A stretch of 64,000 bases of DNA from Flavobacterium sp. KACC 22763. Lineage in GTDB: Bacteria; Bacteroidota; Bacteroidia; Flavobacteriales; Flavobacteriaceae. The notes below the pieces were generated by a model, which worked only from the letters and a program-made list of their open reading frames with translations, was not told the DNA's origin and did no database searches. The position numbers and the translations under genes were made by a program. The DNA is taken from the NCBI RefSeq assembly GCF_028736155.1, contig NZ_CP117879.1, positions 2,108,001-2,172,000 on the forward strand, read 5' to 3'. This document shows positions 46,541 to 53,784 of the stretch, one piece after another (position 1 is the stretch's first letter; every line of letters begins with the position of its first letter).

Positions 46541-46671
46541 AAATGTTTTTTGGTTAGGTTATTAATGTTAGTTAGTCATGTTTTAAACATGTCTTAATTA
46601 TAATAAAACTTTACTTAAAGAAATCTTAATAAAGATTATTAAATGTTTAAAACACATTTATTTTAATATTC

Positions 46672-46679
46672 CAAAAATA
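46672..46679 (-). promoter_or_regulatory. Candidate -7 element (TATTTTTG) of susC
   Basis: Minus-strand TATTTTTG is a full match to the Bacteroidota consensus TAnnTTTG. No good -33 TTTG is present at 17-20 bp, and the 14-bp element ends 21 bp upstream. This suggests an activator-dependent promoter with a leader of about 125 nt. Confidence 0.6.
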
Positions 46680-46700
46680 TGACGATGATACATTAGAACC

Positions 46701-46714
46701 GTCCTGCTCTATCC
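46701..46714 (-). promoter_or_regulatory. Putative activator-binding site (GGAYAGWRCAGGAY), susC copy
   Basis: Minus-strand GGATAGAGCAGGAC, placed 21 bp upstream of the -7 box, the same distance as the copy at 13946-13959. The sequence aCAGGATAGAGCAGGAC also has CAGGA in direct repeat at about one helical turn, as expected for an AraC-type or hybrid two-component regulator dimer. Confidence 0.6.
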
Positions 46715-47137
46715 TGTTTTAATCGCAGAATGTAAAAAAAAATGTGACTAAAAAAACAATATTAATAAAAAACGAATGGAAAAAATAGATGAACCCAAAT
46801 ATTTAAGACAAATGTTTGCTTAAAAGAAAAATTACAATCTCATTTTGACTAAAAAACAATAAGATTTATATCAAAAATAAACATCTGGTAGAAATTCTAT
46901 AATTTTATCTGATATTTAAGCGCTTACAAAATGTCAATTTTTACGAAAACGATAGAGATAATTGTTGCATTTACATTTATTTCACGATAAAAAACTTACA
47001 AATTACATTACAGGACAGTGGCAGAATTACTAAAAAAACATTCAATAAATTTTACTAAAAAAAATAAAATTTTAAAAGTAAATTCTGACCAACAAAATGT
47101 AAACTACTTTTTCCCGACTATTCGTTAATAAAATCCA

Positions 47138-47175
47138 ATAAAAAAAGCCCGCTAAATCCTATGATCAGCGGGCTC
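47138..47175 (-). terminator. Rho-independent terminator after CE12
   Basis: On the minus strand AGCCCGCT ... AGCGGGCT followed by TTTTTTTA: an 8-bp GC-rich stem, 13-nt loop and T-run. It closes the CE8-CE12 pair 18 bp past the CE12 stop and insulates the susC promoter region. Confidence 0.9.
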
Positions 47176-47192
47176 GTGATAAGCTGTTAAAC

Positions 47193-47975
47193 TTATAATT
47201 TCTTCATCGCATTAAAAACCAATCGAGCTATTTCAATTCCGCCTTTGGTTTGAAAATGTGTATTGTCTTTTTGACCTTCTGGAAAAGCAGGAAACTTCCC
47301 TGCTTCAAAATTCATAAAATAATTCGCTGTTACGTACTCCTGTCCTTTTGAAGAAAAGAAATCTATAGAAAGTTCATTCAAATCAATATATTTTGTATTC
47401 AATTCTTTTGCCACATCAATAGCTGCTTGCGGGTAATCGCCATGAACATTACTAAGCTTTCCATCTTTCCACGGATAGTTTCTCGCAACCGGTGTTACTA
47501 CAATTGAAATTGCTCCTTTTTCTTTGGTCTGATTAATGAATAAACGCAGAAATTCTTTATAACCTTCAATATTTACATAACGTTCCGTTTTTTCAACCGA
47601 AGCATCATTATGTCCAAACTGCATCATCACAACATCTCCTTTTTGTAGTGATTTATAAACCGAAGCCCAACGTCCTTCCTGAAAAAAAGTTCTCGTACTT
47701 CTTCCGCCTTTTGCACGATCATCGACTTTTACTTCTTTCGCAGAACCCAAAATATTAGAAACCAATTTTAAACTGTCTTTTTGAAAGAAAGGCTGAAAAA
47801 CTTGTCCCCAACCCACTTGCGGAAACTTTCTGGTTTGATAATTTTCTTCGAGTGAATAATCGGCAACTGTAGAATCACCAATTAAATAAATGGTGGTTAC
47901 TTTTGACTTAAAACCAAAAGAGCCCAATACTAAAATCGAGCACATTACTATTATAAAAATTTTAAAGTTTTTCAT
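47193..47975 (-). CDS. CE12 rhamnogalacturonan acetylesterase
   Basis: 260 aa, hydrophobic signal segment in the first 22 residues. SGNH-hydrolase fold with block I GDSTVADYS (nucleophile S35), GWGQVFQPFF, block II KGGRSTRTF, block III MMQFGHNDAS, and the catalytic dyad in DNTHFQTKGG (D237, H240). The size fits the CE12 rhamnogalacturonan acetylesterase (RhgT/YesT-like) family. It removes acetyl groups from pectin backbone GalA so that lyases and hydrolases can act. It overlaps functionally with CE8, whose gene ends 4 bp upstream. The pair ends at a strong terminator. Confidence 0.88.
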   Translation of the reverse strand: MKNFKIFIIVMCSILVLGSFGFKSKVTTIYLIGDSTVADYSLEENYQTRKFPQVGWGQVFQPFFQKDSLKLVSNILGSAKEVKVDDRAKGGRSTRTFFQEGRWASVYKSLQKGDVVMMQFGHNDASVEKTERYVNIEGYKEFLRLFINQTKEKGAISIVVTPVARNYPWKDGKLSNVHGDYPQAAIDVAKELNTKYIDLNELSIDFFSSKGQEYVTANYFMNFEAGKFPAFPEGQKDNTHFQTKGGIEIARLVFNAMKKL

Positions 47976-47979
47976 AAGT

Positions 47980-48963
47980 TTATTTATCAGGATTCCATCC
48001 GTTTAAAACTAAATCTTTATCATATTTTTTAATATCCTCTTTCTTTAATTGATGAGACCAAGAAACACGTTGAGACAAATCTTTTGCACTCAAACCTTTA
48101 CTTTCAAATTCTGCATAATAAGCCGTTTTATCTTTATCCGGAAAACGAGTATCTATCCAAGCATTCCAACCTTCTGGAATGATATGCGAACCTAAATCTG
48201 TATTGATAAAAACGGTTTGGGCGTAAGGTCTCCAAGGTCTTCCCAGAAATACTTGATCTACCGATTTGTCTTTTGCGGTAAGCTTACAATCAACAAAAAC
48301 AAAACCGTAAGCTTGTCCTTGCGGAGTTGAAGCTGCTGTGATATAAGAATTCACTAAACTTTCAATAGTACATTTATAAAAATAAGCTGCTGCGGCTCCG
48401 AAAATAAAATCGGTTGTACCATTGATAAAGCAGTTTTCGAAATAAGTTCTTGTATTTCCTTCTGATAAGTAAAGTGTATCCTGATTTCCTAAAAGATTAC
48501 AATTTTTCACAATAACTCTATCACTCTTTATGTGAAGCGCCACTGCCTGCCCTACTCTTCCTGCTGTGTTTTCGACAGTAAGATTTTCAAACGTACAATC
48601 ATTTCCTTTAATTAAAAAAGAATACGAAGTTCCTGTTCCAAATTCTTTTTTACCCGACGGATCTGGCTCACGAAGCGGTTTCCCAGAATAATCATCAAAT
48701 GAAATAATCGTTTTATTTCGGTCCAAGCCTTTTAAAGTAATAAAGGGTTTTGAAGCTGGAATTTCTAACTTTTCAACATACTTTCCAGGCTTTATAGTAA
48801 TTACAACACGTTTCTCTGAATTATCTTTTACATTATTGATTGCTTCTCGAATGGTTTTAAAATCTCCAGAACCGTCTTGAGCAACGGTTACAGCGAGTTT
48901 ATTATCGAGCGTTTGGGCTGATAGTGAAAGTGTTATTAAAAATAAAGCCAGAATATATTTCAT
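47980..48963 (-). CDS. CE8 pectin methylesterase
   Basis: 327 aa, signal peptide ending at SLSAQ. Parallel beta-helix PME with intact motifs: VAQDGSGDFKTIREAINNV at the N-terminus, GTSYSFLIKGND, GNQDTLYLSEG (D162), GTTDFIFGAAAAYF (D185) and FLGRPWRPYAQTVF with the conserved Arg. It hydrolyses methyl esters on homogalacturonan, making substrate for PL1 and GH28. The compact length means catalytic domain only. Translationally close to CE12 (4-bp gap), so a two-gene operon is likely. Confidence 0.93.
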   Translation of the reverse strand: MKYILALFLITLSLSAQTLDNKLAVTVAQDGSGDFKTIREAINNVKDNSEKRVVITIKPGKYVEKLEIPASKPFITLKGLDRNKTIISFDDYSGKPLREPDPSGKKEFGTGTSYSFLIKGNDCTFENLTVENTAGRVGQAVALHIKSDRVIVKNCNLLGNQDTLYLSEGNTRTYFENCFINGTTDFIFGAAAAYFYKCTIESLVNSYITAASTPQGQAYGFVFVDCKLTAKDKSVDQVFLGRPWRPYAQTVFINTDLGSHIIPEGWNAWIDTRFPDKDKTAYYAEFESKGLSAKDLSQRVSWSHQLKKEDIKKYDKDLVLNGWNPDK

Positions 48964-49000
48964 AGTTTTTAATATTTAAAATTTTTACACAATGTATATC

Positions 49001-49087
49001 TGTAGAGACGCACCGCAGTGCGTCTAACGCAACGTAACCACAATGTTTGATATACATGGCGTAGACACACTGCAGTGCGCCTCTACA
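49001..49087. repeat. Palindromic repeat family E, copy 2
   Basis: GTAGAGACGCACCGCAGTGCG ... GTAGACACACTGCAGTGCGCC and TCTAC: same outer arms and palindromes as 4774-4850, with scattered substitutions (compensating in part). Fills the GH127-CE8 gap. Confidence 0.9.
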
Positions 49088-49112
49088 AAAAAATAGGAAT
49101 CTATATATAATT

Positions 49113-51131
49113 TTAATGCGACATCCAAACCGTCATTTCACCTTTTCCTTTATTTCCCCACGCAAAATACGGAATCAATTTTACCGATACCGCAGTCGCA
49201 TCTTTAGAAGAAAGCGGTTTGTACAACGTTTTATTCCAATAATTATTAGAATTTATAACTGCTTCTGCATCTATGCTTACTAAATTTCTATTATTCAACA
49301 TAAAATTGCCTGTTGCGAAATTCGATTTCAAATTCAAAGCCACGTCATTAACACTAATTTTAGCTGGCAATTGATCAGATTCCAAACAATACACCAAAGG
49401 TCCTCTTTTTACAGCTACTTGATTTTTAACTTCTTCAACTAACGGATTAGCTTCCATTAATTCAACTGGCATTGGGATATTCAATTCAATAACATCTCCT
49501 TTTTTCCATTTCTGATTCAATTTCAAATAAGTCCCCGAAACGATTTTATCTGTAATTTTCGAATTATTAACCGAAACTTCGGCATTCTGACTCCAACCCG
49601 GAATTCTCAAAAAGAAGTTCTGTAAATCCTTTGGTGCTTTTACAATTTTCAGCGTTATTTTTCCGTCCCACGGATAATTGGTTTGCTGTTCAATTTCGAT
49701 TTCTTCTCCGTTTAAAGTTTTTGTTTTCAATTGATTACTTCCGTATAAATTGACATACAAACCTTCTTTCGAAATATTGTAAGCGTAATTTCCAACTTCG
49801 GCAATTGTTCTGGTTACATTTGGCGCGCAACAGTTAGATAAAGCAATATAGCCTTCGCGTTCATTACCCCATCTTTGATGAAATGGCAAATCATTTGAAA
49901 CATTCAGCGGATTATTATAAAGGAATTTTTCTCCCTCTAAATCCATTCCCGAAAGCACACTATTGTATAATGCTAATTCAACAATATCAGCATATTTAGC
50001 ATCTCCCGTAATTTGAAGCATTCTCCAATTCCATAATACATTTCCAATATTAGCACAGGTTTCGGTATGAGCCGTTGCATTTGGCAATTGAAAAGGTCTT
50101 CCGTAAGCTTGATGAATCTTTTGAACCACAGTTGGGTCGTATGAAGTTCCGTCTGGAGAAACTCCATCGTATAAAGAACCACAGCCACCTGTAATGTACA
50201 TTTTACGATACGTTACATCATCCCAAATGGATTCTAAATTGTCTAACAATTTTTTTTCACCTGTTTCTGCATACAAATCGGCAACTCCAGCGTAAAGATA
50301 ATTTGCTCTTACGGCGTGACCCATTGCGGTAGTCTGCTGTCTAAACGGAACTCTATCTTGATTATCATCGGTTCCGTCATTTGTTGTTCCGCGAATATCA
50401 ATTAGATTATTCGCCAGTTCCAGATATTTTGGGTCTTTTACCGTTCTGTACATTTCAACAATTCCCATATAATGAGACGGACAAATCGCATTTCGAGCCA
50501 ATTCTGGTGAAGCTTTTTTGTAGAAATCATACAAGAAATCGGCAACACCTTTAGCAATATTCAAGAAATTCGTTTTTCCTGTGGCACGATAATGAATACA
50601 AGCTGCAGTCATTAAATGTCCCATATTGTATTTCTCAAAACCCAATTGTTTTTTTACTTCCTCTGGGCCTAAAGTTCCCCAGCGTTCGTCGATTAAAACT
50701 GGCGTATGAATATAACCGTCTTTGCGCTGTACTTTCGCGAAAAGCGCAATCGCTTTATCCATTTCGGCATCGAGTTTTTTATCTTTTGTAACGGCATACG
50801 TTGCTGCCATTCCTTCAAAAATCTTATAGAAATCACCATCATGAAACGAAGGGCCTTTAAAAGTTCCTTTGCTTAAACCAGCTGCAATTTCGAAGTTTTT
50901 GTAAGCATGCGAAATCTCATCGTTATGATACAAATCCCACATATATGGCAAAGTGTTTTTGGTTTCTACATCAAACTGTTCTTTCCAAAAACCGTTTGTC
51001 CATTTTACATCTTGCAAGCCTACACTCTGTAATTTCGAATACGGACTTTCTGAATTCGCAACCAAGCCTTTGTTCTGCGCAAAGATCACGGTTGAAAGAA
51101 ATAAAGAGGATATGATGATGTTCTTTTTCAT
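49113..51131 (-). CDS. GH127 zinc-cysteine glycosidase
   Basis: 672 aa, signal peptide ending near VIFAQN. (alpha/alpha)6 barrel plus beta-domains. The zinc-cysteine active site is intact: AHTETCANIGN (E357, C359) and LSNCCAPNVTR (C434 and C435, first Cys the expected nucleophile), as in beta-L-arabinofuranosidase HypBA1 where Glu/Cys/Cys-Cys coordinate Zn. GH127 members include beta-L-arabinofuranosidases and the RG-II aceric acid hydrolase BT1003. Both sugars occur in RG-II side chains. It is flanked by repeats on both sides and so may be a separately processed cistron. Confidence 0.9.
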   Translation of the reverse strand: MKKNIIISSLFLSTVIFAQNKGLVANSESPYSKLQSVGLQDVKWTNGFWKEQFDVETKNTLPYMWDLYHNDEISHAYKNFEIAAGLSKGTFKGPSFHDGDFYKIFEGMAATYAVTKDKKLDAEMDKAIALFAKVQRKDGYIHTPVLIDERWGTLGPEEVKKQLGFEKYNMGHLMTAACIHYRATGKTNFLNIAKGVADFLYDFYKKASPELARNAICPSHYMGIVEMYRTVKDPKYLELANNLIDIRGTTNDGTDDNQDRVPFRQQTTAMGHAVRANYLYAGVADLYAETGEKKLLDNLESIWDDVTYRKMYITGGCGSLYDGVSPDGTSYDPTVVQKIHQAYGRPFQLPNATAHTETCANIGNVLWNWRMLQITGDAKYADIVELALYNSVLSGMDLEGEKFLYNNPLNVSNDLPFHQRWGNEREGYIALSNCCAPNVTRTIAEVGNYAYNISKEGLYVNLYGSNQLKTKTLNGEEIEIEQQTNYPWDGKITLKIVKAPKDLQNFFLRIPGWSQNAEVSVNNSKITDKIVSGTYLKLNQKWKKGDVIELNIPMPVELMEANPLVEEVKNQVAVKRGPLVYCLESDQLPAKISVNDVALNLKSNFATGNFMLNNRNLVSIDAEAVINSNNYWNKTLYKPLSSKDATAVSVKLIPYFAWGNKGKGEMTVWMSH

Positions 51132-51150
51132 TTTGAATATATTTTTTGTT

Positions 51151-51300
51151 TGCCACGAATTACACGAATTGCACTAATTTTTTCTTTTTCTTGCCACAGA
51201 TTAAAAGGATTAAATTGATTTTATACTAAATAATCTGTGCTAATCCTTTTAATCTGTGGCAAAAAACTAATTCGTGGAAATTAGTGTAATTCGTGGCAAA
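51151..51300. repeat. Nested CACGAATT / CACAGATTAAAAGG inverted repeats (family B)
   Basis: Outer TGCCACGAATTACACGAATT / AATTCGTGGAAATTAGTG...TTCGTGGCA enclosing TGCCACAGATTAAAAGGATT / AATCCTTTTAATCTGTGGCA (20-bp perfect inner arms). Same two-layer design as 26751-26916. Confidence 0.94.
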
Positions 51301-51309
51301 ACCATTTTT

Positions 51310-53769
51310 TTATTTTACAAAGAAATTAATGGTTCTGCTCATTGAATCTCCGTCTGCATCTTTTACTGTTAGCACGAAAGAAGCAAATCCTTTTTCAACA
51401 GCTGTAAACTGAATTTCTTTTCCTTTTAAAACCACTTTTCCATTCTTAAGATCAGAGAAAGTATAAACTGGTTTGCTTTCATAACCTTTAAAATAATCTG
51501 AAGCACTTAAAGTCTTTTTCTCTCCTGAATTCATAAAATAATGAGGCTGCGCCAACCAGTCCAAATAATTATCCAACTGCGTAAATCCGTCTTTGTCTGT
51601 ATCTTGATTGGCATCTGAAAAATCTCCAGCTTTTGAATTTTCGTTTAAACCAAAAGCTTTTTCCCACCAATTTGGCAATCCATCGTGATCTGTATCCCAA
51701 TCGGTCGGACGAGTTTCCGATACAAAGTTTGGCCATCCGCCTGCATCTTGTTCGTTATCGATCATACCGCCTAAACCGCTCTTACTGCCTTTATAAGTGA
51801 AAGTTCCTTTTAAAGTCTCATCTACAATTCTATTATCGTGTTTATCGAAAAAAGGCTGATTAGCACCAACATCTGAAAGCACATTTTTATAAGCCGCTTT
51901 CGCTGATTGCGTTTCTACATACGAAGGAAAAAATGGTTTGTCAACGAAAGTTTCATAATCTACTTTCTCATTATGGCTTATAGTAGATTTTCTTCCTTTA
52001 TCCTGAGATTTCTCATCAAAGTAGCCTGGCATAATGTTTCCGTTAAAATAGTAACGTTGCATTCCTTTTCCAACACCTTCATGTTGTGCATTTAACGCCA
52101 CAAATATGGTAGTTGAAGCACCTGGTTTATAAAAATTGTTTACAAAATTTACTTCGTTTGCTCCTCCGTCAGTTGTTCTTCCACCCCAGTTGTAAACCAC
52201 ATTGTTGGTAATATCCAATCTTCCTGTGTAATAGCCGTCACCGTTTAAACCACCGCCAATACTCCAGTTACGACCTTGATTATGTGCCAATAAGTTATGA
52301 TGAAAACTACCAATATCTCCACCAATTGTTGCTGCAAAACCGTGCATTTTTCCAGCAGGATATTTATCATGTCCCGCAATGTTTAACGCTTCAGAAATTA
52401 AAGTTCGTTGTAAAGTGATATGATGCGCACCACGTGAGCTAAACGATTCATCTATTGTCCAGCTAATCGAACAGTGATCAATAATACTATAATCAGCGCC
52501 TGTTAATCCCATTCCGTCAAAAGTAGTTCCGCCTCCAATTCTCACTTTCAAAAATCGAATTACACCATCATTTCCTGTCAACCCAATTGGCGCTCTACTG
52601 ATCGTGATTCCTTCTCCTGGCGCCGTTTGTCCGGCAATAGTAATATAAGGCTGATTTGCTACTAATCTCGAAGCCAGTTTTATATTTCCCGAAACATTAA
52701 AAACGATAGTTCTTGGTCCAATTTCCTGATTGATGGCATCGCGTAAACTTCCCGGACCATCGTCATTTAAATTGGTTACTTCAATCACTTTTCCGCCACG
52801 ACCACCAACTGCATAACGTCCGTAACCTTCTGCACCTGGAAATGCCAATTGAGCAGGTTTAAACGACCATACATTTCCTAATGTAACTTCGCCATTATTA
52901 TCCACTTCATCGACTCTCCAGTAATAGGTTGTTCCTGAATATAAATCAGAAACTGAATACGATTTCTCAGTCAATTTTCCTTTAAATTCTTTTGAAGCTT
53001 CTGTTGCGTTTTCAACTGCATTTTTATCTTCACCAAAATATATCTTATGAGATGCCACGTTTTTTACAGCGTCCCATTTTAAGGTTAAAGTTTTCCCCAC
53101 TTCAACATGCTCGTCTCTGTTTTTTGGTTCAGGAGTTCTGGCCTGATTCATTAAATTTGGCGTATCAATTTCAAAACCATTAATCACAATTTGTTTTACA
53201 ATATCTGAGTTTGAAGTTGGATCAATTTCAAAACGAACAATTACATCCTTGCCTTTCTCAGCATTAAAAGTAATATACGCCATCGAAGCATCAATTTTAG
53301 CATTGGCTCTCTGACTTGCATTTACTGTTTCTTGAAGTTTTCCGTTTACGAAGATTTTGATAGGAGAAAAAGTTTTTCCTGTAATGACATCAAAAGCGTT
53401 ATGAAAAGTCAAAAGCGTATGTTTTCCTGCTTTCAATCCGCTAATTTTCAATTCTAAATTTTCAGTCGTAACCAAACCGTCACTTCCTAATTTGCTATAA
53501 AATGGAGCATTCATTCCGACTTTATACCATTTTGAAGTAAAGTTTCCTTTTAACTTAAAAGACACATTATTAAATGATTTTTCCGCTTCTTTTCCTTCAT
53601 TAATTACCCACGAATCATAACTTGGGTCATGAACTTCTTCTAGTCTTCTTTGAAAAAAATCAAAGTCAACTTTTACAATTTGTTTATCAGTATTTTGAAC
53701 TGATTGTGCTTGCCCATTTGTGGTCAAAAGCATGGACAAAACTACAGCACTTATTAATTTCTTTATCAT
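51310..53769 (-). CDS. Multidomain PL1 family pectate lyase
   Basis: 819 aa, signal peptide ending near NGQAQS. N-terminal malectin/jelly-roll-like domain (about 30-205, ending VINGFEIDTPNL), an FN3-like domain (about 215-305: LKWDAVKNVASHKIYFG, YYWRVDEVDNNG), then the PL1 beta-helix (AFPGAEGYGRYAVGGRGG at about 312, NLNDDGPGSLRDAI, IAGQTAPGEGITI, SIIDHCSISWTIDES, MHGFAATIGG). After it come a Ca-type DTDHDGLPNWWEKAFGLNE, DTDKDGFTQLDNYLDWL, and a C-terminal beta-domain. More complex than the two 570-aa PL1 paralogues. It follows the DUF5703 gene by 15 bp, so the two are probably co-expressed. Confidence 0.9.
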   Translation of the reverse strand: MIKKLISAVVLSMLLTTNGQAQSVQNTDKQIVKVDFDFFQRRLEEVHDPSYDSWVINEGKEAEKSFNNVSFKLKGNFTSKWYKVGMNAPFYSKLGSDGLVTTENLELKISGLKAGKHTLLTFHNAFDVITGKTFSPIKIFVNGKLQETVNASQRANAKIDASMAYITFNAEKGKDVIVRFEIDPTSNSDIVKQIVINGFEIDTPNLMNQARTPEPKNRDEHVEVGKTLTLKWDAVKNVASHKIYFGEDKNAVENATEASKEFKGKLTEKSYSVSDLYSGTTYYWRVDEVDNNGEVTLGNVWSFKPAQLAFPGAEGYGRYAVGGRGGKVIEVTNLNDDGPGSLRDAINQEIGPRTIVFNVSGNIKLASRLVANQPYITIAGQTAPGEGITISRAPIGLTGNDGVIRFLKVRIGGGTTFDGMGLTGADYSIIDHCSISWTIDESFSSRGAHHITLQRTLISEALNIAGHDKYPAGKMHGFAATIGGDIGSFHHNLLAHNQGRNWSIGGGLNGDGYYTGRLDITNNVVYNWGGRTTDGGANEVNFVNNFYKPGASTTIFVALNAQHEGVGKGMQRYYFNGNIMPGYFDEKSQDKGRKSTISHNEKVDYETFVDKPFFPSYVETQSAKAAYKNVLSDVGANQPFFDKHDNRIVDETLKGTFTYKGSKSGLGGMIDNEQDAGGWPNFVSETRPTDWDTDHDGLPNWWEKAFGLNENSKAGDFSDANQDTDKDGFTQLDNYLDWLAQPHYFMNSGEKKTLSASDYFKGYESKPVYTFSDLKNGKVVLKGKEIQFTAVEKGFASFVLTVKDADGDSMSRTINFFVK

Positions 53770-53784
53770 TTTGATTGGTAATAG

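Larger units (their letters stand above)
46541..47137. other. susC upstream region (about 600 bp, no gene)
   Basis: AT-rich and without a supported ORF. Holds, from the susC side: a perfect palindrome CATGTTTTAAACATG (46577-46591), AATCTT/AAGATT and TAAATGT/ACATTTA inverted repeats (about 46622-46661), the -7 box and 14-bp element listed separately, an AAGCGCTT palindrome (46919-46926), and a weak plus-strand echo of the element, GGACAGTGGCAGAA (47013-47026). Unlike other gaps in the PUL it contains no member of the dispersed palindromic repeat families. Confidence 0.6.

Noticed and set aside
47013..47026. Third copy of the putative operator (plus strand, GGACAGTGGCAGAA)
   Set aside because: It matches only the first half, and no TAnnTTTG lies 21 bp downstream on either strand. 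Kept only as a weak echo.
51310..53769. Type IX secretion sorting domain at the C-terminus of the large PL1
   Set aside because: The C-terminal beta-domain ends in TINFFVK without the usual C-terminal sorting-domain pattern, so only Sec export is supported.
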